From Pisaster brevispinus (taxonomy: Eukaryota; Echinodermata; Asteroidea; Forcipulatida; Asteriidae), in assembly GCA_023634235.1 (NCBI GenBank), contig JAMKCF010000001.1:14952258-15016257 (forward strand): a DNA stretch of 64,000 nt, in the 5' to 3' direction. Below, one piece after another: positions 22,801 to 33,056 of the stretch. Under the pieces are notes generated by a model. The model did no database searches and was not told the origin of the DNA. It saw nothing but the letters and a program-made list of their open reading frames with translations. The position numbers were made by a program, and so were the translations under genes. The number at the start of each line of letters is the position of its first letter. Position 1 is the first letter of the stretch.

Positions 22801-24212
22801 AATTCTTCGGCGGTAGCTTTCAGAGCAAGTGGGCGGTGGACGCAAATCTATCATGTTCATTCTCATGGCCTTACACCATTTCAAAGCTTTTGGGCAATTC
22901 TAGATATCTTCTACAGAGTGTGACCCCAGTTGACCTTTAGTTCCTGTCAAAACCGGAAGATGAAGTTTCATATGACAAACCTTCATGCTATGATCTTGCA
23001 TAAAGATTAACAAAAGCTACAAGTAACTGATAGTTGAAACTCACCAGACAGTTGAACCTTAGTATCAAGACGACACAAGCTTAATGATGTCATGATGACG
23101 TCATCGGGTATTGAATTACATTAAATCAAAGTTTATTATTTGTAAAAAATCATTACTCATGAACCACATGTTGGATTTTTACAATCTACACATCATCGGA
23201 TTGGTCGTTAAAAGGTCAACAAATGCTACACACAACATGACCCCATTGACTTTGACTTCCGGTTAAAATCGGAAGTTGAAAGTTTGAAAAATTCATATCT
23301 CAAAAACTATTCAACTTTTTAACCTGAATTTTGCATCAGGATATAGATGAGTTATCCTGCCGTAAATTTTGCACAGAAATAATAACATTTTAATCTTTGC
23401 ATTTGGTTCAAACTTGACATCAAAGCGCAAGTGTCTACCAGCCACGCATGTGTACGAGCACGTGTAGTCAAGGTCTCGCTACTCTACACGTCCATACAGC
23501 CACATGTACATTGTGCGCGTGGTTTTTAAGTTAACATGTCTGTATTGAAACCAAAGATTATTAGCGCGGTCGCTATACGATCTTTGATTGAAACTGTAAA
23601 GCCACCTATAGGAATACATTTGGCGTCGCTCGCTATTTCATGGTATATTGCACATCCAAATAATGGTAGTCCGTGTAATATTTGAAAAATGCATAACTCC
23701 TTAACCACACAATGGATTGTTACAATCCATACGTCGTCTGAACGGTATTGATAAATTAAACACGCGGTACACAAGAAAAATAATTTCTCAACAACACATT
23801 TGAATGTTTATTTATTGATAGTAATAACTTAAGAAACGACATACACAACATTCAACTTAACCATTTAACCTTGACTTCCGGTTAAACAGGAAAATACAAA
23901 TAATTAATTGAAATAATATAATACAACTGGCATTGCACAATCTGTATGTACAATATCCCGTGCCAGATGGGCGAAATTTTTAAAGGGCTTTGAGGTGCAA
24001 AATAAAACCAAAAAACCTGATGCCAATGTAACACAAACATAAACATTTGTCAAAAAACGGGAGTTGTTACAAAGTGTGGTACAAGTTTAACTATAAAAAA
24101 CAACACATTGTATAAAAATTGATATTTTTATGTTCAATGTTTTTGAACTACGTCATCATGTAACGTTCCACCGAACACCGTATTTTTGTAATAAACAAAA
24201 ATTCTAAGTCTA
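19843..24212. mobile_element. 4.4-kb repeat block present only in unit 1, with short inverted ends
   Basis: Comparison with unit 2, where a T-run is followed directly by ctctctttttc, shows about 4375 extra bases here. The block begins GGTGTTCGG (19843-19851), followed by a hairpin (gttcggctaacagccgaac), and carries the reverse complement CCGAACACC at 24171-24179, about 33 bases before its end. Inside are two long direct repeats (about 19907-20560 and 20820-21460), a third partial copy (about 22910-23420) and decayed copies between. Each contains TGACGTCA and acttccggt...accggaagt motifs. No coding capacity is seen. It may be a large non-autonomous DNA element inserted in unit 1, or ancestral DNA deleted from unit 2 between tagttttt microhomologies present at both borders. 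Confidence 0.65.
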
Positions 24213-24385
24213 GTTTTTCTCTCTTTTTCTTTTTTCTTAGTGATATATAGTGGAATCCTTCAGGGCCCATGTGGGGGTATGGGGGAATTGTTTTACTATC
24301 TCTAGACCATCTCAAAGGTGTTGGGGATGCTCAGAGTCCATTTATGGAGCATTAAATCCCCTGTTAGTGTGTGTGTTAGTGTGAC

Positions 24386-27093
24386 ATGATTTTCATGGCA
24401 GCCCAATGCATAGCGTTTTCGTGCGCGCATAACGACCTGCAGGGTTTTAATAAAGCTCGCTGCAATTTTTACAAAGACTTTATCGAAAGTAATAGTTCCG
24501 ACCAGAGGAAATTATTTAGAGCATCTAAAAAGCTGCTTGGGCATAGTGTTGACGTCCTCTATCCACCTTTTAAAGATAAAATGACTCTTGCTAATGATAT
24601 GGGTAGCTTTTTTGTAAAGAAAATATCTAATATTCATGCTAAACTTGATGACTTGGAAGTTTCAACCTCTGTTGACAGACCGTTATCTTTTACACCTGAA
24701 ACAATGTCCAGTAATAACCTGTTTGATAGTTTCGCACCATTAACCGAGTCACAGGTAAAACAGCTAGTTGTCAATTCTTCTAAGGGATCATGCGCTCTGG
24801 ATCCCATGCCTACTAACCTTGTGGGTGAGTGCCTTGATGTTTTGCTTCCAGTAATTACCAACATTGTAAACTCTTCATTAGTTTCTGGTACATTTCCTAC
24901 TGACTGGAAAGAAGCTTTAATATGCCCTTTATTAAAAAAAAAACAATCTTGATATGAAATTAGAAAACTACCGACCAATCAGTAACTTACAATTTATTTA
25001 TAAATTAACTGAGAGGGCTGTTTGTGACCAACTTTATAGTCACATGTCAAAACATTCCATGTTTCCGGTTCTCCAATCATCTTACCGGAAGCATCACAGT
25101 ACAGAGACGGCTCTTATTAACCCTCGATTAAGCCATCAGGCACTTTTCAGGTGTCCGTTTTTAATTAAAAAGTAATTACTCCGCCATTTTATTTTATTTG
25201 TATTTAAAAAATGTAAGGTTCCTCAATTACACCTAGCCAAATAGCAAGCCAATTGTCTTGTTACCATCAGGGTTGATTTCACACCAAAAAAAAAATCCAC
25301 CAATGACCAGTTCTCCCGGTATTCCCTTGGGAAATGTAAGAAATGTAAGAAATTATGATGTTTTTGCTGACTCATCAAACACGAGGGTTTCATTCAAACA
25401 AATGGCTTAGAGACACTTGTGGGCTGATCAAAATGGAAATTTTGCTTGAATTTATTTTATTTAGTCACAAGGGTCTTTATCCAATAGTTTGGGCGATTTA
25501 AACATGATTGTGTTCTCAAAAAATACGTATTACACGCAAAATATCAAACGGACACTTGAAAAGTGCCTGATGGCATAAGTGTGTGCTTTTTTTTATGGTG
25601 TCACGAAGAGTTAAGGTTAAAAATGATTTACTGATGAGGATGAATTCCCAACATGTTATTCTGCTTGTCCTTTTAGACCTGAGTGCAGCGTTCGATACTG
25701 TTGATCATGACATTTTATTGAAACGTCTTCAGTCTAAATGTGGAGTCACTGGCAAGGCCCTCGATTGGTTTTCGTCCTATTTGTCAGATAGAAGTCAACG
25801 TGTATCCATTCAAGGTACCTTATCAGAGAAGTTTAACATCAACTGTGGTGTTCCTCAGGGATCCTGCTTAGGACCATTTCTATTTATTGTCTATGCCTCT
25901 AAATTGTTTGACATCGTTGAGCATCATCTGCCTGATGTTCATTGCTATGCCGATGACACTCAGCTGTATCTATCTTTTAGACCCGCCGACGACAAATCTT
26001 GTCAAGCTGCTGTGACTATAATCGAAGATTGCATTAGGGACATCAGGCAATGGATGTTACATGACCGGCTTTTAATTAATGATGCTAAAAGTGAATTTTT
26101 GATTATCGGATCAAAGCAGCAGTTGAAGAAAATTAATATTTCCGATATAATGATAGGTGAAGCTACTGTTTTTCCTACAACATGTGTTCGTAACTTGGGG
26201 TCTTGGTTCGATTCTGAACTTACAATGAACACCCACATCAATAAAGCTTGCTCTGCAGCCTTTTTTCATCTTCACAACATCAAACGCATTAGTCAATTCC
26301 TTACACAAGACTCTTTTAAAACTAATTCATGCATTTGTGACCAGTCGACTTGATTATTGTAATAGCCTTTTGTATGGTCTGCCAAAGTCACAGATAGCTA
26401 AACTACAAAGGGTTCAAAACGCAGCTGCCAGAATTGTTACCAACACACACCAATTTGAACACATCACACCTATAATTCGTCAATTACATTGGCTGCCTGT
26501 TTCGTACAGGATTAATTTTAAAATCCTGTTGTTGACATTCAAAGCTCTTCATGGTCTTTCTCCAAAGTACTTACAGGATCTTGTTTCCATCCGGAAAGTA
26601 TCTTCATATAAACTTAGGTCAGGGAATAATGGTATTTTCTTGGAGTATCCTTCTGGTAAAATGTTGCCTACATTTGGTGATAGGGCTTTTTCTGTGGCAG
26701 CCCCTAAGCTTTGGAATGCGCTATCGTTTCACATACGTAGCGAACAGAAACTCATCTCTTTTAAATGTAATATAAAAACCCACCTCTTTAAAACCACTTT
26801 TTAGTGTGTCTTCTTCTATGGTCACCTTGCCAGTTAGTTTGTATTTTAGCATAGATTAGGCGTCTGTCTCCTGAAAAGGTCAAAACATTACCGATGCCAG
26901 CAGGGATAGGCCTATGTAATAAGTAACTATTAGTTCTCTGTTGGCGGGACAGACGTATCCCCATACTTTTGTTTGGGCACTGGCCTGGTGACCAGTCTTT
27001 TTTCTTTGTCTTTTTCTTCCACTCTGTGCTTTTTAACATGTGTTCTGCGCCCTTGATCATTTTGTATGTAAGGGGCGCAATATAAATTTTAAA

Positions 27094-27124
<31 letters not shown>
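24386..27124 (+). mobile_element. CR1-like LINE, 5'-truncated, unit 1
   Basis: Reverse transcriptase blocks appear in order: ENYRPISNL (about 24965), SSYRKHHSTETAL, then after an inserted element LLVLLDLSAAFDTVDHDILL, GVPQGSCLGPFLF, CYADDTQLYLSF (the catalytic YADD), and the C-terminal [42 protein letters not shown]. The element ends at a (ATT)n tail at 27098-27124, typical of CR1/L2-like LINEs. No endonuclease domain is seen. The frame is broken in an A10 run (24934-24943), by the TTAA element (25121-25610) and near 26320; these breaks are also present in unit 2. The tail abuts the integrase exon, so the LINE landed in that exon. Confidence 0.85.
25121..25610. mobile_element. TTAA-flanked piggyBac-like MITE inside the CR1, unit 1
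   Basis: The element starts CCCTCGATTAAGCC after TTAA (25117-25120) and is followed by a second TTAA (25611-25614). Just inside are inverted repeats of 29 bp with one mismatch (25132-25160 gccatcaggcac..., and 25546-25574). Removing the element and one TTAA brings the CR1 reverse transcriptase frame back into register exactly at that point, which is direct evidence of a TTAA insertion. No transposase is encoded. TTAA target duplication is the hallmark of piggyBac. Confidence 0.8.
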
Positions 27125-27276
27125 GTGATGGTCTTCTTTTTGCGTGCCTCCACGCCTTCAGGATCAATTCTACGAACTATCTCTCTTACTTTGCGCCTGG
27201 GAACCACCAATCCCTTCGCCTTCAAATGTCCCATAACATAAACTTCACCAGCATTGGGATGGTTCCTCTTGATTTC
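27125..27276 (-). pseudogene. Integrase-core gene, second exon, cut by CR1, unit 1
   Basis: The minus-strand exon begins after CTCTAG (27277-27282) and reads EIKRNHPNAGEVYVMGHLKA, KGLVVPRRKVREIVRRIDPE, GVEARKKKTIT, then runs into the (ATT)n tail of CR1. Its start is in phase with the end of exon 1 (NQIIE). The RKVRE-x5-DPEGV block normally continues into RR-x-YSVP-x-PN-x-LWH, which is found at 19344 downwards. So the exon is split by the LINE. AAGACC-like sequence on both sides is a candidate, imperfect target-site duplication. Confidence 0.75.
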
Positions 27277-27555
27277 CTAGAGTAAGATACAAAAAAAATT
27301 CACATATTGAACCACTTAACAAATCATCAAGACCAAAGACTCAGAATTTCGAGTCAGACTAAGACTTGGACTTATGTTAAAACAATACATGTATTACATG
27401 TACATGTATTGTTTCAATTTCCCTAAATTTAATGTACAATTGTATGGCGTGCAAGTTTGTGACATGACCTCAGAAATTAAGTTTTATACCATTCTTCTAG
27501 CACAAACATTTAGCAGTTGAAACCCTTTTAGATGTATGACGTCATTGGGCCTTAC

Positions 27556-27795
27556 CTCGATGATTTGGTTAAGCTCAACATCAGAGACTTCTGAGAACTT
27601 CATGTACGGAATGTCGGCATGTCTTAACTTCTTATACAGGGTCTCTCTGCTGATGCCAGCATCCCTGGCAATGTCACTGACCCCAAGACCAAGAGCAAGC
27701 AGGTGTTTTACTCGCACCATATCAACATCTGTAGGTGGGCGCCCAGGATTCAAGTGGAAACCCTGCATAAAACCAAAGCTTGACATATTTTTCAT
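27556..27795 (-). pseudogene. Integrase-core gene, first exon with helix-turn-helix, unit 1
   Basis: From ATG at 27795 the product is MKNMSSFGFMQGFHLNPGRP, then VKHLLALGLGVSDIARDAGI, SRETLYKKLRHADIPYMKFS, and it ends NQIIE at a GTAAGG donor. LLALGL-x-VSDIA-x3-GISRETLY is a helix-turn-helix of the type found in bacterial and transposon recombinases; it would bind DNA ends. The family places this domain directly before the integrase core. Unit 2 carries the same exon at 43103-43342. Confidence 0.75.
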
Positions 27796-28555
27796 TTTGT
27801 AAAAAATTCAGACTTTGCATGGAACCATGTAAATAATTGTAAATTATTCTGGAAAAAAAATTTACCTACTAATTACTACATCATGTACGACCACTATGCT
27901 TTCATGATGATGTAGTCGTAGATACTGTATAAATTCTGGACAAAAGGGGTGTTTCATAACGAAGGCTGGGGTGTGGGTTGTGGGGTTCATGTATTTTGCA
28001 GCACATTGACAAAAATTGTAATAATAATCATAATAACATTTATAGAGCGCTTAATATGTATGCTTCTAAGCGCTTTGATGATCGTATTGACTATTGGTGT
28101 ATTGTGTCGACTATAATAATAACGGCTCATTAATATTAATTATAAATGTAAGCCTCATAATTTGATCACAAAGAAATTTAAAGAAAACTTAATTACAGAT
28201 TTAAAAAACATTTCAGTTCAGGCCTGGTTATATCAAATATAAACTAAAGCCACAAATCATCCTGTGTACTGTATGTAATTTATAATCAAAACTCTACAAA
28301 CACTACAGTCAATGGGCAAGATTGTGCATATTTTAGTAAAGCGCCATACAGTTACAGTATACATGACCGTACCAATCGAGACTAAATAAACTGTCGTGGG
28401 GAGCTGGTCCAAGGGACAAACATGAATATCACACAATACCAAATTACTAGTAGTATCAATTAATAAACATGTTATTGTTATTGTAACATAACATGTTCGT
28501 GATTGGTTAACTGCAGCTTGCGCGGTTATCGACCAGAATGGGAAGGACGTTGAAT
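27796..28555. other. Non-coding spacer with hairpins, unit 1
   Basis: No gene is seen. A gagcgctt/aagcgctt hairpin at about 28049-28075 next to aataataat repeats looks like the 3' end of another LINE or SINE read backwards. A second small palindrome (aacatgttat/ataacatgtt) is at about 28468-28500. An eight-to-fourteen base inverted repeat around 27380-27414 (aaacaatacatgta) lies just right of the integrase second exon. Confidence 0.35.
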
Positions 28556-29370
28556 GAAACCCATGTTTAGTTTTTAAGGTTTATAAACCATGATTTGTGA
28601 ACACATAGTTTTCATGGTTTATAAACCATGAATTACGATGCCTCAATTTCATGGTTTAAAAACCGTAGCTTTAATTTTCATAGTTTATAAACCATGTTTT
28701 AAGACGCTTCACTTTTCGTGGTTTATAAACCATGATTTGTAAACCATGTTTTATGGTGCAACAAGTTTCATGGTTTATAAACTTTGTTTTAAGAAGCTTC
28801 ACTTGTCATGGTTTATAAACCATGTTTTAAGAAGCTTCACTTTTCATGGTTTATAAACCATGTTTTATGATGCTCAGTCACTTTTCATGGTTTATAAACC
28901 ATTATTTGTAAACCATGTTTTATGATGCTAGAATTTTCAAGGTTTATAAACCATGTTTTGAAGGTGCTTATAGAAATTTTCATGGTTTACAAACCATGTT
29001 TTGAAGGTGCTTTAATGTTCATGCTTTATAAACCATGTTTTATGATGCCTCAGTTTTCATGGTTTATAAACCATGGTTTGTAAACCGATGCTAGAATGTT
29101 CATGGTTTATAAACCATGTTTTGAAGGTGCTTAAAATGTTATGGTTTATAAACCATGTTTTGAAGGTGCTTAAAATTTCATGGTTTATAAACCATGTTTT
29201 GAATGTGTTTAATATTTCATGGTTTAAAAATCATGGTTTATAAACCATGTTTTATGATGAATTCACTTTTCATGGTTTATAAACCATAATTTCTAAGCTA
29301 TAATGGTATATTCATGGTATGTAAACCACAAAAAAATTTGACAGCAATTTCTATGGTTTACATCTAATTG
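28556..29370. repeat. Array of palindromes CATGGTTTATAAACCATG, unit 1
   Basis: About 815 bp consist of degenerate units of 38-60 bp, each centred on the 18-bp perfect palindrome CATGGTTTATAAACCATG. At least seven copies are perfect and roughly twenty are present allowing a few mismatches. Linkers are loosely related (ttttaagaagcttcacttt, ttttgaaggtgcttaa). Unit 2 has one extra unit, so the array changes length. No coding capacity. Confidence 0.9.
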
Positions 29371-29444
29371 TTACAAACCATGGTAAAAACATGTCCAAAA
29401 AACGCTAAACAATTAATTGACAAACGGCGCCCCATAGCTGCATT

Positions 29445-29685
29445 ACCAAAATCACATCCACTGTCTATGCCCTTGCCAAAATCACAAATAAGCCTGAAAT
29501 CACATCCTTGGTTAACTGCCACTATACAAAATCATATCCACTGTCCGGCTGCATTACCAAAATCACATCTAGTGTCTGGGCCTAACCAAATAACATCCGA
29601 GTCAGATACCACATCCATGGTTAATTGGGCTTTGTCAAAATCACATCCACTGTCCGGATTTATCACCAAAATAACACCTAGTGTA
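29445..29685. repeat. Short degenerate repeat aaaatcacatccactgtc, unit 1
   Basis: The phrase aaaatcacatccactgtc recurs six to eight times with changes (catctagtgtctg, cataaccaaataacatcc) at intervals of roughly 35-45 bases. It directly follows the palindrome array. The open frame across it is a by-product of the repeat. Confidence 0.7.
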
Positions 29686-30544
29686 CATTTAATCCTTAAG
29701 TATGTGTGTGTACTATTTTATTAAATTATGTTCTAATGCCTATATTTCTTAAATTACTTGGAATCTGACTTGAGAACTGTTTCTGGGCTGTACATTTGTA
29801 CAGTTTGATGTTTGGCAGAGCACTCTCTCGCGTGCTCGCATAGACATTTCATTTCGTTGATGATGACTGTACGCATTGCAAACTGTATGCGTTGGATAGC
29901 AACTAAATCGAAAGGGTTTACATTCTGTATTCAAGATTGTCCGAAAAGAGTTGCATATCGCTCTGCTATATAATAGTATATGGCCGTTACACGGCGATTG
30001 TGCTGAATTTCAGAGGATCAGTAAGCATCGAGTGTTAGCTGATCATTCGTGTTAGATTGCTTCAGAGATTGGTGCTGTTGTTATTCACCCGGGGCACTGC
30101 AACAGCCTCCAATTACATAACGATGGTGTGAACAGGGGGGGGGGGGACACCAGTGGCTTTTTTCCCCCAGTTGAATTGGTGTGTGTGGTTTTGTTATCTC
30201 GATTTGAAGCAGCATATAAAACCGTGGTAAAACATGCAATTTTATAAGTCTGAACAAAATGGGTGTTCAGTAAGAAATCAGTCAGTGACATTATTACCAG
30301 CTATAACCTATCTCGTTTAAACCATTTTTCATCAAGATACCAAGAAGATCCCGTACGCGAAATCGAGGCACATGTGGGGCGAGATATTCCACTAACATTG
30401 TTTAATCAATGTTTTTCATCCATGTGTAGTGTTCACCACGAAATAAATGGTAAATCAACATTCGTGGCCCAAATACTAGTAGTAATCTCCATAGTCGTGC
30501 CACAGAGCATACAGAAATGCAAGGACGGATGGTCATACTGTTCC
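29686..30544. other. Spacer without a supported gene, unit 1
   Basis: A G-run (30137-30147) varies by two bases between units. Short open frames such as 30263-30556 (+) are conserved between units only because the units are near-identical. I see no domain. Confidence 0.35.
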
Positions 30545-30778
30545 ACCCCAACTTGACAATCGTCGTCCCAACTTGAGTGTTAAAGTTGTGGCGCCCCAAC
30601 TGTAGTGGGGATTGCAGTAAACACAGAACGTCCCCCCCCCGAATAAACAATAAAATAAATTAAACCCAACTTGACAATCGTCGTCCCAACTTGAGTGTTA
30701 AAGTTGTGGCGCCTCAACTGTAGTGGGGATTGCAGTAAACACAGAACGTCCCCCCCCCCCCGAATAAACAATAAAAAA
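30545..30778. repeat. Direct repeat of about 119 bp, two copies, unit 1
   Basis: The segment caacttgacaatcgtcgtcc to aataaacaataaaa occurs at about 30546-30660 and again at 30665-30778, each with a C-run of 9-12. It lies where the minus-strand transposase-like exon loses its similarity (about 30797), so the two may mark an insertion or the boundary of the relic. Unit 2 has the same pair at about 46137-46375. Confidence 0.8.
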
Positions 30779-30796
30779 AAAAAAAATAATAAGTAT

Positions 30797-31307
30797 AAAG
30801 TGATATGAAATATCATATTTATTTTGAAGTGCACCATTGTCCTTAAGGCTTTGATACATAACACCATCTGATATATCCCTTATGTTCCCATCGGAGACAG
30901 GCCTATTTAAATGTATCAGACTTGCCAGATTATGATTCTCAAATAGGTCCTTCAGCTGTTCTCCAATTGGAAGATACAGGAAAAAGTACCCCCTTTTCTC
31001 ACTTTCATACCTTGAAAAGTCACAAGCACAATCTGGACAGTGTGTAACCAATGGTTCTACACCAATATAAGCAAGGCAATTTATCACAATAAAAGTGATT
31101 TTCAAGTGCCTCCGGACTTATTTGGAAATTTGCATAAAAGCGATACTTAGTTTTAGGTACGCAATCGGGCTGGACAAGATTTAAAATCTGCAACAAATCA
31201 CCTAGTCCAGTATCACTCAAATGGTGTCTGATGACAACGCTGAGAACCAACAACAGCAACTGAAGTTTTCTTACGGGTGAATTTGTAGAAACATTTTCAT
31301 CGTCATC
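30797..31307 (-). pseudogene. Transposase-like (tnp2/EnSpm-like?) exon 4, broken, unit 1
   Basis: After TTTTTAG the minus strand reads DDDENVSTNSPVRKLQLLLL, VVIRHHLSDTGLGDLLQILN, CVPKTKYRFYANF. A one-base shift near 31095 then leads into CLAYIGVEPLVTHCPDCACD, YFFLYLPIGEQLKDLF and RDISDGVMYQSLKDNGAL, fading out at 30797. The C-x2-C pair, LPIxxQLKDLF and ISD-x-DG-x-Y order is that of a large animal transposase-derived family that I place, tentatively, near CACTA/EnSpm tnp2. The catalytic part beyond this point is missing. The start is in phase with exon 3. Confidence 0.6.
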
Positions 31308-31722
31308 CTAAAAATAAATGTGGGTACAAAATTAATTAAAATTGTGGTTAAAACCTAAGCACTTTCACATTAACTATTAAAATTTGTGAACTACAAGTGT
31401 TGTGAGCTAACCCGATGAATTGCCAGGGAAACTTTGTTAAGCTATCTGAACATATAAATTATCTAGTAACCAGGCAGATGCTCTCTCGGAAATACTAATG
31501 AAGTGTGTGTCACGAAATCGAAAATGTTAAATAACAACAAATACAAATCCAAGAATTACATTTAAAATACTTACCTTGAAAATATTTTCTTTCAATTCAA
31601 GTTTGGGCAAGCAATATTTGATATTGCAAGCGTGATCAGGCAGTTTAGGTACAAACCAAAATATCTTCGAAATAATTTTGTTTAATAAAAAAGAAAGAAA
31701 AAAAAAAGAGTCAAGTCTGTAC

Positions 31723-31950
31723 CTGTGGCGCTGGTGCTTGATCATTACTATCGTCTGAGCTTGCACGATTTTCGTGTTGGTCATCGAAATTTAAACTATC
31801 ATTACTGGAACTCCAAGAAATGGAGGAAACGTCTTCATCAGAGTCGTCCTCGTGGTGATCATCCGAGTCTTTCCCAGAAGCACCATGGTCCCTCATTAGT
31901 CTTTCTGGATCGTCCGTGGGAGAGTTGTTTATGTCAAGCAAATGATCATG
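31723..31950 (-). pseudogene. Transposase-like gene exon 3, acidic, unit 1
   Basis: Borders are TTTTTACAG before and GTACAG after. The 76 codons read HDHLLDINNSPTDDPERLMR, then many Asp/Ser (DSDDHHEDDSDEDVSSISWS) and end APAPQ. It joins in phase zero with exon 2 on one side and exon 4 on the other. The region is disordered and acidic, as is common ahead of the zinc and catalytic parts in this family. Confidence 0.6.
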
Positions 31951-32378
31951 CTGTAAAAAGGTAACAAAGATAAAAACAATTTAGCATAATATTATAACTA
32001 AAATATTGTACAACATGGAATATTACATTTTTAATTCTTCACTTTAAAAATTGTGCTTGTTCATCCTATTATTTTTTTAATGATCGATTAGAATCACTAT
32101 TATCGATAACAGTACCTACAGAATAGGGCACACAAAAATATAAGTTTAAAGTTTTCTCAAAAATTTATCATTTCATTAAATGTTCACAATTTATTATTAA
32201 TTTTGCAGTTAGGCCTATAGATAGTTATTTCTGTTAGGTAATTTATGAAAAGTAATTGATTGAAAGACATGAATAATTACTGAAACCACAGATGTATTAT
32301 AATGTTTTGATCCTTTAAAAATAAAATGTGTGTAATAAAAACATACAAAATAATTATTAAATATATTGAACACCTCAC

Positions 32379-32490
32379 CTGTGTTGACAACGACAGATTG
32401 TCTGGTTGCCTACATGTATGTGAAGTTCCTGGGCTAGATTCTCTAGAGTTTGATGAATTTGAATCCCTCGTTGAGTTTCTCCTGTCATGG
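32379..32490 (-). pseudogene. Transposase-like gene exon 2, unit 1
   Basis: Acceptor CATTTTACAG and donor GTGAGG flank 112 bp reading HDRRNSTRDSNSSNSRESSP and on to NLSLSTQ. It is Ser/Asn/Arg-rich with no domain. It needs two bases from an upstream exon; the matching first exon lies at 52496-52869, beyond unit 2, so unit 1 has no exon 1 of its own. Confidence 0.6.
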
Positions 32491-32643
32491 CTGTAAAATG
32501 TTTTAAAACATTATGGTGATTTTATGATGTTTTTTATGTAAATTCGGCCCACATACTCAAGAGTCTTGGCCTGTTAGTAGTTTATCATTGATAAACATGA
32601 TATTTCTAACTAGAAACCTCATAGTCATAGTCATGATAGTCAT

Positions 32644-32717
32644 GGGTTGGGTTGGGGGTTGGGGGTTGGGGTGGGGTTGGGGTGGGGTTGGGGTTGGGGT
32701 TGGGTTGGGGGTTGGGC
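32644..32717 (+). repeat. G-rich tract (GGGGTT)n, unit 1
   Basis: About 74 bases are almost wholly GGGTTGGGG-type repeats, with many runs of three to five G. This can form G-quadruplexes on the plus strand. The copy in unit 2 (48233-48328) is longer and interrupted differently, consistent with slippage. Confidence 0.85.
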
Positions 32718-33056
32718 TTGATTGAGACCACACTGCGAAGAGGGTCAAACTTTAAAACCACAACATCATAACATGCAAAACAAAACATGAATAAGAACAA
32801 ACTTGTGCGATCAAGCTTCAGGGTTGGCTATACACTTTATAATTATAGTAAATTGTGTAATTTATATTATTTGGGCTACAATTGGAAAAGCTAGCGTGAA
32901 AACACGTATTGTAGCGGAAATGCATGTGAGAGACGTGATCGCTTTATTGTACAGTGTATATTTTCATGTATAGCTGCGTGACGACTTGGCAATGCAAGTA
33001 GGGGCTTAGCGCTTGCAGTGACCCGGTCTGGCAGGGTGAGCGTGCGCAGTGGCGGG

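Noticed and set aside
28556..29370. CRISPR-like array
   Set aside because: Repeats are palindromic and linkers are themselves related and of variable length, there are no cas genes, and the DNA is eukaryotic.
31575..31680. Extra transposase exon reading HACNIKYCLPKLELKENIFK
   Set aside because: It has a good donor but no clear acceptor, and exons 3 and 4 already join in phase without it.
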